Assembly (NCBI RefSeq): GCF_028743715.1
Contig: NZ_CP117996.1
Location: forward strand, 930,001 to 994,000
Origin: Microbacterium sp. Clip185
Lineage (GTDB): Bacteria > Actinomycetota > Actinomycetes > Actinomycetales > Microbacteriaceae
Length of the DNA stretch: 64,000 nt
Direction: 5' to 3'
In this document: positions 27,731 to 36,999 of the stretch, piece after piece
Layout: each line of letters starts with the position of its first letter
How positions within the stretch are numbered: position 1 is the stretch's first letter
Position numbers and translations under genes: made by a program
The notes under the pieces: generated by a model
Database searches by the model: none
What the model was told of the DNA's origin: nothing
What the model saw: only the letters and a program-made list of their open reading frames with translations

Positions 27731-30220
27731 GTGTCACAGGCGGGCTCGTCGCGCACCCGGCGCCACGTGATCACGGCGGCGCAGTTGCGTCGATATGCGG
27801 TGCGCCATCCCGTCGCCCTGGGCCTCGCCGCGCTCGTCCTGGCAGCCTCAGTCGCCACCGGCTCGCTCTGGGGTGCGGACGCGACGATGTGGGGCAGCGG
27901 TGCGGCTGCGCTCGCCGACGGCAGATGGTGGTCTGTCGTCACCGCCCTGGTCGTGCCCGACTCGACGGTCGAGGTCTTTCTCAGCGTCCTGCTCGCGCTC
28001 ACGGCGTTCGCCTACGCGGAGTCGCAGCTGGGCCACCTGCGATCCGCGATCGTCTTCGTGTCGGGCGGGGTCGTGTCGATCCTCCTCGGCGCGCTCGCGC
28101 ACGCCGCCCTGTGGGGGCTGGATGAGCTGCGTCCCCTCGAATCGAACGACCCCGTGCTGGATCCATCGATGGGGATCTTCGCCGCGGTGCTGGCCGCATC
28201 CGCGCTCGCCTCGGCGCTCTGGCGGCGGCGCATCAGGCTCGTCGCGCTCGCGACCGTCGTCATGTTCGCACTGTACGCGGGCGATGCCGACTCCTGGTAC
28301 CGGTTGATCGCAGCCCTGCTGGGCCTCGCCGCGGGCTCGCTCCTGGCCCGGCGCAGGCCGCGGTTGGACTGGCATCGATCCTCCTCCCGCGAGGTGCGCG
28401 CGCTCATGTCGGTGCTCGTCGCGATCACCGGTCTCGGGCCGCTCGCCGCGGTCATCGCCGGCGGCGGCCGGGGTCCGTTCTCGGTGGTGGCGTCGTCCTT
28501 CCTCGCCTACGACGAGCACCTCGTCGAACGGTGCGAGGTGAGCTATCGGCCCGTGTGCGATCACGAGTTCGCGCTCGTGCTCACACGCGGTGTCGGGCCC
28601 GTGCTGCTCGCGCTCGTGCCGCTGGCGCTGCTGATCGTGGCAGCGCTCGGCCTTCGACGCGGACGCCGGGCGGGCCTGGTCCTGGCCGTCTGCGTCCAGG
28701 CCGCGCTGGCGGTCCTCGCCCTCTACGCGCTCGTCAGCGGCGAGCTCGCCATCGAGCCCTGGGCGGACGGATCCGGACTCGAGTACGTGCTGTGGGCGGT
28801 CGCCTCGATCGGCGTGCCCGTCGCGAGTGCGTCCGCGCTCGTCGCGGTACGCCGACGGTTCCCGGTGCGCGCGACCCGTCACGCCGCCCGAATCTTCGCC
28901 GCGACGGTGCTGGTGGCCTTCCTGGCCTGCGGTGCGGTCTTCGTGGCGAGCGAGACCCTGCTGCGGCAGTCGTTCGATGTGACTCCGACGCTCAGCGATA
29001 TCGTGGCCGAGTCGTGGCGTCGGTTCGTCCCTCCCGCGTTCTTGCAGGGGATCGGCCAGCCGCCCTTCCCGCGCCACGGCGCGGCGCTCTGGATCTACCA
29101 GTGGGTCGGGGTCGTGTTCTGGGCGATCGTCGTCCTCGCTGTCGTGCGGCTCTACCGCAGCGTGCGTCGTCCCGAGGATGCCGATGCCCGCCTGTACCGC
29201 GACCTGCTGCGTCGCGGGGGCGGGACCCTCTCGTTCCTCGGGACCTGGCGAGGCACCAGCTACTGGTACAGCGCCGACCGCGCCTGTGCCGTCGCGTACC
29301 GCCTCGTGGGCGACGTCGCCCTGGCAGTCGGCGATCCCCTCACACCGGCGGGGGAGCAGGAGCGCGCGATTCGCGGCTTCGTCGACTTCTGCGCGGAGTC
29401 GGGGTGGACGGCGGCGTTCTACAGCATCCACGACGATGCCCTGCCGGTCTTCGATGACATGGGTTGGAAGTACGTCTCCGTGGGTGAGGAGACCGTGCTG
29501 GCGGCCTCCGAGGTCACCCTCGAGGGCAAGCAGTGGCAGAAGGTGCGCCAGCCGGTCACCCGCGCAGAGCGCGAAGGCATGACGGCGTTCTGGACGCGGT
29601 GGGCCGATCTCAGCGCCGCCGAACGTTCGCAGATCCGCGAGATCGACGAGCAATGGGTCGCCGACAAGGCTCTGCCGGAGATGGGGTTCACTCTGGGCAC
29701 GCTCGAGGAGATCACCGACCCGGAAGTTGCGCTGCTGCTCGCTGTCGATCACGCCGACCGCATCCAGGTCGTGACGAGTTGGATGCCGTCGTGGCGCGAC
29801 GGCGTGCCGAGCGGATGGACGCTCGATTTCATGCGGCGTCGTGCCGACGGGCCCAACGGACTGATGGAGTTCGCGATCGCGCGAGCGGCTCAGCAGGCCG
29901 CCGCCGACGGTGTGGCGGAGCTGAGTCTCTCGGGCGCTCCGATGGCGGTCAAGCCCGATGCCGAGGTGCCGGGCGACACGACGATCCTCTCGGGTGTGCT
30001 GGGCTGGCTGGCCCAGACCCTGGAACCCGCGTACGGTTTCGACTCCCTCTTCCGGTTCAAGCGGAAGTTCCATCCTCGGTATCGCACGATCTGGCTGGCA
30101 TACGGCGACCCGGTCGATCTCCCACGGATCGGCACCGCGATCGGTCGGGCATACCTGCCCGACGCGACGGTTCGTGATGTGCTGACCCTGCTGCGCACCG
30201 CTCGAGGAGGAGACAGATGA
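27731..30220 (+). CDS. MprF-like phosphatidylglycerol aminoacyltransferase/flippase (DUF2156)
   Basis: This protein has about 829 residues. The first half (about 20-460) contains many membrane segments with a rhomboid-like N-terminal part, and the C-terminal half (about 480-825) is a DUF2156 GNAT-type domain (GTSYWYSADRACAVAYR, AVGDPLTP, FRFKRKFHPRYRTIWLAY). Such enzymes transfer Lys or Ala from tRNA to phosphatidylglycerol or diacylglycerol, lowering surface charge and giving resistance to cationic peptides. The amino acid cannot be read from sequence here. GTG 27731 is chosen because GGGAGG lies four bases upstream. It is coupled to an esterase by ATGA. Confidence 0.87.
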   Translation: MSQAGSSRTRRHVITAAQLRRYAVRHPVALGLAALVLAASVATGSLWGADATMWGSGAAALADGRWWSVVTALVVPDSTVEVFLSVLLALTAFAYAESQLGHLRSAIVFVSGGVVSILLGALAHAALWGLDELRPLESNDPVLDPSMGIFAAVLAASALASALWRRRIRLVALATVVMFALYAGDADSWYRLIAALLGLAAGSLLARRRPRLDWHRSSSREVRALMSVLVAITGLGPLAAVIAGGGRGPFSVVASSFLAYDEHLVERCEVSYRPVCDHEFALVLTRGVGPVLLALVPLALLIVAALGLRRGRRAGLVLAVCVQAALAVLALYALVSGELAIEPWADGSGLEYVLWAVASIGVPVASASALVAVRRRFPVRATRHAARIFAATVLVAFLACGAVFVASETLLRQSFDVTPTLSDIVAESWRRFVPPAFLQGIGQPPFPRHGAALWIYQWVGVVFWAIVVLAVVRLYRSVRRPEDADARLYRDLLRRGGGTLSFLGTWRGTSYWYSADRACAVAYRLVGDVALAVGDPLTPAGEQERAIRGFVDFCAESGWTAAFYSIHDDALPVFDDMGWKYVSVGEETVLAASEVTLEGKQWQKVRQPVTRAEREGMTAFWTRWADLSAAERSQIREIDEQWVADKALPEMGFTLGTLEEITDPEVALLLAVDHADRIQVVTSWMPSWRDGVPSGWTLDFMRRRADGPNGLMEFAIARAAQQAAADGVAELSLSGAPMAVKPDAEVPGDTTILSGVLGWLAQTLEPAYGFDSLFRFKRKFHPRYRTIWLAYGDPVDLPRIGTAIGRAYLPDATVRDVLTLLRTARGGDR

Positions 30221-31518
30221 TCCAGTGGCTGCTGACGCTCGAGCTCATCAACAGCCCCGTGCGCTGGGTGATCTGGAGCCTCGTCGTCGTCCTGGCCGTT
30301 GCGGTGTTCGTCGTGCCGCCGCGCCGCATCCGCCGTCTGCTGATCGCCGCCGTCGCGGGTGGCATCATCGGCTACGGGGGCGCTCTGCTCCTTGAAGCGG
30401 CGGACGTGTTCCAGGGGCCGCTGCCGGGTCACGCCGCGCTGTGGATCGCAGCGGGCATCTCGGCCATCGCGGTGGGGGCGGTCGCGATCGGGCTGCGGCC
30501 GTGGTGGCGGCGGATCCTCGCACTGCTTCTTGTCGTCACCGGTGCGCTCGGCATCGGCGCGAGCGTCAATGCCGAGTACGGGCTCACCGGCAACCTTGCG
30601 GCGATCCTGGGCATCCAGGCCCTCGACAGTGCTCCGCTGCCGCAGGCGACAGCGGTGCGCAGCGACCCCGCCACCCTCTACGAGACCTGGAAGCCGCCGG
30701 CCGACATGCCCTCGAAGGGGCGAGTGAGCGCGCTGTCGGGCGAGCAGAAGATCCCCGCGACGGGGTTCGTCGCTCGCGACGCCGCGCTGTACCTGCCGCC
30801 GGCCGCGCTCGTTGCAGATCCGCCGCAGCTGCCTCTCCTGGTCTTCATGATGGGGCAGCCGGGTACCCCCGACCCCACGGTGCTCGCCAAGAGTCTCGAT
30901 GCCTTCGCCGCGGCCCACGACGGGCTCGCGCCGATCGCGATCGTCGCCGACCAGCTGGGCTCCGTCAACGTCGACCCCGCCTGCGCCGATTCGACGAAGT
31001 ACGGCAAGGTCTCGACCTACCTCAACGTCGATGTTCCGGCATACGCAGAGAAGCACCTGAACATCATCCAGGACCCCGCCTACTGGGTCATCGGCGGGTA
31101 CTCGAACGGCGGCGCGTGCGCGTTGACCTACGGCGCAGCGAATCCGCAGACATGGGGCAACCTCATGGACATCTCGGGCAACGAGTATCCGGGATCGGAG
31201 CACGTCGACAAGACCGTGACCGAGGTGTTCGGCGGCGACCGCGCCGCCTTCGACGCTGCGAGTCCCGCATCCCTGCTCGCCGCCCACGCCGGCGCCTATG
31301 CCGGCCACGTGGCCGTGTTCACCCACGGCGGGCAGGATGCGCAGTTCGGTCCGGGGCAGGTGAAGAACGCGCAGCGTGCGCAGGCGGCCGGCTTCACGGT
31401 GCTGACCGAGACGATCCCGGGGGAGGGACACACAGGGCCCGTGCTTCAGAAGGGACTCGACTACGCGATCGGCGCACTGGCGCCCCGTCTCGGTCTCGCG
31501 GCGCCCGCCACGGGGTGA
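30217..31518 (+). CDS. Membrane-anchored esterase-like alpha/beta hydrolase
   Basis: This 433-residue protein has four N-terminal membrane segments (about 12-120) and an extracytoplasmic alpha/beta hydrolase domain like the esterase D/antigen 85 group. The nucleophile lies in GYSNGG near residue 297, and a C-terminal His lies in GEGHTGP. It overlaps the MprF-like gene by ATGA. Enterococcal AhyD and corynebacterial homologues hydrolyse aminoacyl lipids, so a role in turning over the MprF product is a reasonable inference. Confidence 0.82.
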   Translation: MIQWLLTLELINSPVRWVIWSLVVVLAVAVFVVPPRRIRRLLIAAVAGGIIGYGGALLLEAADVFQGPLPGHAALWIAAGISAIAVGAVAIGLRPWWRRILALLLVVTGALGIGASVNAEYGLTGNLAAILGIQALDSAPLPQATAVRSDPATLYETWKPPADMPSKGRVSALSGEQKIPATGFVARDAALYLPPAALVADPPQLPLLVFMMGQPGTPDPTVLAKSLDAFAAAHDGLAPIAIVADQLGSVNVDPACADSTKYGKVSTYLNVDVPAYAEKHLNIIQDPAYWVIGGYSNGGACALTYGAANPQTWGNLMDISGNEYPGSEHVDKTVTEVFGGDRAAFDAASPASLLAAHAGAYAGHVAVFTHGGQDAQFGPGQVKNAQRAQAAGFTVLTETIPGEGHTGPVLQKGLDYAIGALAPRLGLAAPATG

Positions 31519-31527
31519 GGCTCTGCA

Positions 31528-31571
31528 CACGTGAAGGCGGGCCCCGGAATCCCGGGGCCCGCCTTCACGTG
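31528..31571. terminator. 20-bp perfect-stem bidirectional terminator
   Basis: The arms 31528-31547 and 31552-31571 are perfectly complementary over 20 bp with an AATC loop. The hairpin lies between the convergent esterase and kgd genes; both outer ends read CACGTG. Confidence 0.92.
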
Positions 31572-31578
31572 ATCCGAC

Positions 31579-34500
31579 TCAGAACGTGAGCGCGCGGCGC
31601 AGGAGTTCCGCCTGCTCGATCTGGTGCATCTTCGCCGAGCCTGCCGCGGGGGAGGCGGATGCTGCGCGCGAGACGACGCGGATCGTGCGGTCGTGCAGGT
31701 GCTTGACGACCTCGAGGGCGATGAACGGCCACGCCCCCTGGTTCTCGGGCTCCTCCTGGACCCACACAAGCTCCGCGTTCGGGTAGCTGTCGATGACGGC
31801 GTTCAGCTCGTCGATCGGTGCGGGGTAGTACTGCTCGAGGCGTACCAGCGCCACCCGGTCGTCGGGGTTCTTGTCCAGCTCAGAGCGCAGATCCCAATGG
31901 ATCTTGCCGGCGTGCAGCAGCACCCGCGTGACGGCGTTCTTGTCGACGCCGCGCTCGTCGTCCAGCACCGGCTCGAACTTGCCCTGCGTGAACGCCTCGA
32001 CGGGGCTGACCGCGTCGCGCAGACGCAGCATGGCCTTGGGAGTGAACACGACCAGCGGGCGGCGCGGCTGGGCGTAGGCCTGGCGGCGGAGCAGATGGAA
32101 GTAGGACGCGGGCGTCGACGGACGTGCGACCGTCATGTTGTCCTGCGCGCACATCTGCAGGAAGCGCTCTATGCGCGCGGACGAGTGGTCGGGGCCCGCG
32201 CCCTCATAGCCGTGCGGGAGCAGCAGGACGACGCTCGACTGCTGGCCCCACTTCTGATCCGCAGACGAGAGGTAGGTGTCGATCACGGTCTGGGCGCCGT
32301 TGGCGAAGTCGCCGAACTGCGCCTCCCACAGCACCAGCGCGTCCGGCCGCTCCACCGAGTAGCCGTATTCGAATGCGACGGCCGCATACTCGCTGAGCAG
32401 CGAGTCGTAGACGAAGAAGCGACCCTGGCCCTCGCTGAGGTTGGTCAGCGGCAGCCATTCCTGACCGTTATTGCGGTCGTGGAAGACGGCGTGGCGCTGC
32501 ACAAAGGTGCCGCGACGGGAGTCCTGGCCGGCCAGTCGCACCGGCGTTCCCTCGACGAGGAGCGAGCCGAACGCGAGCAGCTCGCCGAACGCCCAGTCGA
32601 TACCGCCCGAACGGCTCATGGTGTGCCGCTTGTCGAGCAGCTGCTGCAGCTTGGCGTGCACCGTGAAGCCGTCGGGCTTGTTCACGAAGGCGTCGCCGAT
32701 CAGCTGCACGACGTCGGTGGACACGCCCGTGGTCTCGGGCTCGCCGACGGCGCGCTCGACCTCGACGCTCTCGGTGACGACCGGGTGAGTGCCGGTCTCG
32801 GCCTCGTGCGTCTCCGCGAAGGCCACCTCGAGGCGGTCCTGGAAGTCGCGCTTGGCCTGCTCGTACTCCTCTTCGGTGATGTCGCCGCGACCGACGAGAG
32901 ACTCCGTGTAGAGGCGGCGCACGGAACGCTTGGCCTCGACGAGGTTCGTCATGAGCGGCTGCGTCATCGACGGGTCGTCGCCCTCGTTGTGGCCGCGGCG
33001 GCGGTAGCTGACGAGGTCGATGACGATGTCGCGGTGGAACTCCTGGCGGTACCGGAACGCCAGTTCCGCTGCGCGCACGACGGCCTCCGGGTCGTCGCCG
33101 TTCACGTGGAGGATGGGCGCCTGGATGGTCTTGGCCACATCCGTGGCGTAGACCGAGGTGCGTCCGTCGACGGGCAGCGTGGTGAAGCCCAGCTGGTTGT
33201 TGATGACGACGTGCACGGTGCCGCCCGTGCGGTATCCGCGCAGCTGCGACATCTGCAGCGTCTCCACGACGACGCCCTGGCCTGCGAAGGCCGCGTCGCC
33301 GTGGACGAGGATGGGCAGCCATGCGAAGGTGCCGATGGGCTTGCGGTCCTGCTTGGCGCGCACGATGCCCTCGAGCACACCGTCGACGGTCTCGAGGTGC
33401 GAGGGGTTCGCGGCGAGGATCACCGGGAGCTCCGTGCCCGCATCCGACTGGAACGTGCCCTCGGTGCCCAGGTGGTACTTCACGTCGCCCGAGCCGCGCT
33501 TGTTGCCGGGAAGGCTCGTGCCCTCGAACTCACGGAAGACCTGGCCGTACGTCTTGCCGGCGACGTTGGTCAGCACGTTCAGGCGTCCGCGGTGCGCCAT
33601 GCCGATCGCGGCGCCGTCGAGGCCAGCCGAGGCAGCGCCCTGCAGGATCTCGTCGAGCAGCGGGATGACCGACTCGCTGCCCTCGAGGCTGAAGCGCTTC
33701 TGCCCGACGTACTTGGTCTGCAGGAACGTCTCGAACGCTTCGGCCTGGTTGAGCTTGGAGAGGATGCGCAGCTGCTCGTCGTGACCGGGCTTCTGGTACT
33801 TGACCTCGACGTTGTCCTGGAACCATTTGCGCTGCACCGGATCCTGGATGTGCATGTACTCGATGCCGAGCGTGCGGCAGTAGGAGTCCCGCAGCACGCC
33901 GAGGATGTCGCGGAGCTTCATCTGGCGCTTGCCGCCGAAGCCTCCGACCACGAACTCGCGGTCGAGGTCCCAGAAGGTGAGCCCGTGGCTCTCGATCTCG
34001 AGGTCGGGGTGCGTGCGCTGCACGTACTCGAGGGGGTCGATGTCGGCCATCAGATGGCCGCGCACCCGGTACGAGTTGATGAGCTCTTGAACGCGCGCGC
34101 CCTTGTCGATGCGCTCCGCCAGATCGACGTTGATGTCGCTGGCCCAGTGGATGGGGGCGTAGGGGATGCGCAGCGCCGCGAAGATGCCCTCGTAGAAGTC
34201 GCGCTGTCCGATCAGCAGCTCGTGGACCTTCTTGAGGAACTCGCCGGAGCCGGCGCCCTGGATCACGCGGTGGTCGTACGTGCTCGTGAGGGTGATGGTC
34301 TTGCCGATGCCGAGCTCGACGAGGGTCTTCTCGCTCGAGCCCTGGAACTCGGCGGGGTACTCGAGGGCGCCCGCGCCGATGATGCAGCCCTGGCCCTTCA
34401 TGAGGCGGGGCACCGAGTGCACGGTGCCGATACCGCCCGGGTTGGTGAGCGAGAGCGTGGTGCCCTGGAAGTCGGCCGCGGTCAGCTTGTTCGTGCGGGC

Positions 34501-35262
34501 GCGCTTGACGAGGTCTTCGTACGAGGCGAGGAACTCGTTGAACGTGAGGGACTCGGCGCGCTTGATCGACGGCACCATGAGCGCGCGCGTGCCGTCGGGC
34601 TTGGGAAGATCGATCGCGATGCCCAGGTTGATGTGGGCCGGAGCGACGACCGAGGGCTTGCCGTCGACCTCGGCGTAGAAGACGTTCTGGCTCGGGAACT
34701 CCTTCAGAGCCTGGATGAGCGCCCAGCCGATCAGGTGCGTGAAGCTCACCTTGCCGCCGCGGGTGCGGGACATGTGGTTGTTGATGACGATGCGGTTGTC
34801 GATCATCAGCTTCGCCGGGACGGTGCGCACGCTCGTCGCCGTGGGCACCGTCAGCGACTCGTCCATATTGGCGGCGAGGGTCTTCGTCATCCCCTTGAGG
34901 GTCGTGACGACGTCTTCCTGCACCTCGCCCGCGGGGTCGGAGGGCTGGGCCTTGGGAGCCTGCGCCGGGATCGGCTGCGGCTTGGCGGGCTTGCCGGTGG
35001 TGCGCGCGACCGGCTGCGAGCCGATCACGGGGATCGGTGCGGTCACCGGATGGGGCTCGGATGCGGCGGGTGCCGCGGGTGCGGCCTTACCGGCGCCGCC
35101 CGATCCCGCCTGCGAGTGGTAGGCCTCCAAGACCGGCCACCAGGACTTGTCGACCGAGTTACGGTCGACAAGGAACTGTTCGTAGAGTTCCTCGACGAGC
35201 CATTCATTGGCTCCGAACTCTCCTTCGTTCGATACTCCGACGCCCGTCACCTGGCTCGACAC
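31579..35262 (-). CDS. kgd: Multifunctional 2-oxoglutarate metabolism enzyme
   Basis: This 1227-residue enzyme is the actinobacterial fusion of an E2-type succinyltransferase and a thiamine-dependent 2-oxoglutarate dehydrogenase/decarboxylase. A short N-terminal helix region (about 8-30) and an Ala/Pro linker (about 45-115) lead to the acyltransferase domain (about 120-350, with active-site DHRVIQGA) and then the TPP domain (about 370-1227, with HGDAAFAGQG). It acts in the TCA cycle. The length matches M. tuberculosis Kgd (1231). The GTG at 35262 begins the conserved N-terminus. Confidence 0.96.
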   Translation of the reverse strand: MSSQVTGVGVSNEGEFGANEWLVEELYEQFLVDRNSVDKSWWPVLEAYHSQAGSGGAGKAAPAAPAASEPHPVTAPIPVIGSQPVARTTGKPAKPQPIPAQAPKAQPSDPAGEVQEDVVTTLKGMTKTLAANMDESLTVPTATSVRTVPAKLMIDNRIVINNHMSRTRGGKVSFTHLIGWALIQALKEFPSQNVFYAEVDGKPSVVAPAHINLGIAIDLPKPDGTRALMVPSIKRAESLTFNEFLASYEDLVKRARTNKLTAADFQGTTLSLTNPGGIGTVHSVPRLMKGQGCIIGAGALEYPAEFQGSSEKTLVELGIGKTITLTSTYDHRVIQGAGSGEFLKKVHELLIGQRDFYEGIFAALRIPYAPIHWASDINVDLAERIDKGARVQELINSYRVRGHLMADIDPLEYVQRTHPDLEIESHGLTFWDLDREFVVGGFGGKRQMKLRDILGVLRDSYCRTLGIEYMHIQDPVQRKWFQDNVEVKYQKPGHDEQLRILSKLNQAEAFETFLQTKYVGQKRFSLEGSESVIPLLDEILQGAASAGLDGAAIGMAHRGRLNVLTNVAGKTYGQVFREFEGTSLPGNKRGSGDVKYHLGTEGTFQSDAGTELPVILAANPSHLETVDGVLEGIVRAKQDRKPIGTFAWLPILVHGDAAFAGQGVVVETLQMSQLRGYRTGGTVHVVINNQLGFTTLPVDGRTSVYATDVAKTIQAPILHVNGDDPEAVVRAAELAFRYRQEFHRDIVIDLVSYRRRGHNEGDDPSMTQPLMTNLVEAKRSVRRLYTESLVGRGDITEEEYEQAKRDFQDRLEVAFAETHEAETGTHPVVTESVEVERAVGEPETTGVSTDVVQLIGDAFVNKPDGFTVHAKLQQLLDKRHTMSRSGGIDWAFGELLAFGSLLVEGTPVRLAGQDSRRGTFVQRHAVFHDRNNGQEWLPLTNLSEGQGRFFVYDSLLSEYAAVAFEYGYSVERPDALVLWEAQFGDFANGAQTVIDTYLSSADQKWGQQSSVVLLLPHGYEGAGPDHSSARIERFLQMCAQDNMTVARPSTPASYFHLLRRQAYAQPRRPLVVFTPKAMLRLRDAVSPVEAFTQGKFEPVLDDERGVDKNAVTRVLLHAGKIHWDLRSELDKNPDDRVALVRLEQYYPAPIDELNAVIDSYPNAELVWVQEEPENQGAWPFIALEVVKHLHDRTIRVVSRAASASPAAGSAKMHQIEQAELLRRALTF

Positions 35263-35419
35263 TCTCGATCGCCCGCTTTCGTGAGATTCATTCGCAATGC
35301 GGGGCCGTCGTGGGCCCACACGCACGACACGCAAGCCTAGTCGAGTATCCGAGGGTTCGCTCCCGGCGCGTCGCGGTTGACAGCCTCGCCGGAGTGTGGG
35401 CGGCGTACGCTCTGCAGAC

Positions 35420-36877
35420 ATGGAGTTCTACGGCGCGCAACCCGAGACCGACCTCACCTACTCCGACGTCTTCCTGGTGCCTCGGCGCTCGGATGTGACG
35501 AGCCGCCTTGACGTGGATCTGTCGCCGCGCGACGGCACCGCGATGCGGATCCCCCTCGTCTCGGCCAACATGAACTCCGTCACCGGCGCGCGGCTCGCGG
35601 CGACACTCGCTCGGCGTGGCGGGCTGGGGGTGCTCCCGCAGGACATGCCGCTGCAAGAGCTCGACGCGGCCATCCGGTGGGTGAAGCGTCAGCCGGTGCG
35701 CTGGGACACCCCGATCGTTCTGCCTCCGACGGCGACCGCCGCGGACGCGGCCAAGCTCCTGCCGGCGACCGAGGGGTACGGCATCGTCGTGGCCGACCCC
35801 TCGGCCGCCTCCCTCGACCTCGCCGATGTCGCGGGCGTCGTGCCCGCCACGCGCCTGGCGACCGCGCTGCCGGATGCGACCCTGGGCGACCTCGTGCGCG
35901 CGCGCCCCGTCGCGATCGACGCGGACGATGTCTCCGACCCGCGGCAGGCGTTCGACCTGATCGTCGCGGCGGATGCGGAGACCGTGTGCGTGGTGGAGCG
36001 GGGCCATCTCGTCGGAACGCTCTCGCGGCGCAGCGCCCTGCGCTCGACGCTCTACAGCCCGGCGGTGGATGCGGACGGGCGTCTGATCGTCGCCGCGGCC
36101 ATCGGCATCAACGGCGACGTCGCCGCCAAGGCGCGCGCCCTGGCGGCGGCCGGTGTCGACGTGCTCGTGCTCGACACCGCCCACGGACACCAGGAGGGGA
36201 TGCTGCGCGCCCTGCGCGCGGTCGCGGATCTGGGCCTGGGACTTCCTCTCGTGGCGGGCAACATCGTCACCGCGGATGGCGTGCACGATCTCGTCACCGC
36301 GGGCGCGTCGATCCTCAAGGTCGGGGTCGGACCCGGCGCGATGTGCACGACGCGCATGATGACCGCCGTCGGACGTCCGCAGTTCTCGGCCGTGCTGGAG
36401 ACCGCGTCGGCGGCGCGCGAGTTGGGCGCACACGTGTGGGCGGACGGCGGCGTGCGTTACCCGCGGGATGTGGCGCTCGCGCTGGCGGCGGGTGCCGCAT
36501 CCGTCATGGTCGGCTCCTGGTTCGCCGGAACGATCGAGGCTCCTGGCGAGCTGTTCGCGGACGCGCAGGGGCGCGTGTACAAGGAGTCGTGGGGGATGGC
36601 CTCGACGAAGGCGGTGCACGCGCGGTTCGGTGGCCTGGACGCGTACGAGCTCGCGCGCAAGGAGCTGTTCGCCGAGGGCATCTCGTCGTCGAAGATCTAC
36701 CTGGACCCGCTGCGTCCGGGGCTCGAGGATCTTCTCGACATGATCACCTCGGGTGTGCGCTCGTCGTTCACGTACGCGGGAGCCGCGACGGTGCCCGAGT
36801 TCCACGAGCGCGCGCTCGTGGGGCTGCAGTCGGCCGCCGGCTACGAGGAGGGCAAGGCCCTGCCCGTCAGCTGGTGA
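35420..36877 (+). CDS. guaB1: GuaB1-type GMP reductase (IMP dehydrogenase-related)
   Basis: This 485-residue protein of the IMPDH/GMPR fold has a CBS-pair insertion at about 95-215 and the catalytic loop GPGAMCTTRMM near residue 308. The actinobacterial GuaB1 family was shown in mycobacteria to be a GMP reductase, which converts GMP to IMP in purine salvage. The ATG lies eight bases after TACGCT (35406-35411), a leaderless candidate. It is divergent from kgd. Confidence 0.92.
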   Translation: MEFYGAQPETDLTYSDVFLVPRRSDVTSRLDVDLSPRDGTAMRIPLVSANMNSVTGARLAATLARRGGLGVLPQDMPLQELDAAIRWVKRQPVRWDTPIVLPPTATAADAAKLLPATEGYGIVVADPSAASLDLADVAGVVPATRLATALPDATLGDLVRARPVAIDADDVSDPRQAFDLIVAADAETVCVVERGHLVGTLSRRSALRSTLYSPAVDADGRLIVAAAIGINGDVAAKARALAAAGVDVLVLDTAHGHQEGMLRALRAVADLGLGLPLVAGNIVTADGVHDLVTAGASILKVGVGPGAMCTTRMMTAVGRPQFSAVLETASAARELGAHVWADGGVRYPRDVALALAAGAASVMVGSWFAGTIEAPGELFADAQGRVYKESWGMASTKAVHARFGGLDAYELARKELFAEGISSSKIYLDPLRPGLEDLLDMITSGVRSSFTYAGAATVPEFHERALVGLQSAAGYEEGKALPVSW

Positions 36878-36900
36878 CCCGTCTCGGGCTCGAGTCCTCC

Positions 36901-36991
36901 ATGCCCGAGTTGCGTCGCATATGCGCAGATGCGCCACTTTTCCGCATCCGCCACATGTAATGACAGGCGCGGTTGCGCAGAAGTGTGGCGG
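36901..36991. repeat. Repeat copy B with flanking modules
   Basis: Bases 36901-36927 match the reverse complement of 38155-38181 at 26 of 27 positions, and 36904-36923 equals the window start. A second module at 36974-36991 (TGCGCAGAAGTGTGGCGG) recurs at 38136-38153 with one mismatch, in direct orientation. The segment also contains an imperfect inverted repeat. It ends eight bases from the stop codon of the AbiEi-like gene. Confidence 0.8.
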
Positions 36992-36999
36992 CAGCGTGG

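Noticed and set aside
31624..35340. Open frame of about 1,238 codons on the plus strand opposite kgd
   Set aside because: It is the antisense mirror of a high-GC gene. Composition is Arg/Leu/Asp/His-rich without any domain, and kgd is certain.
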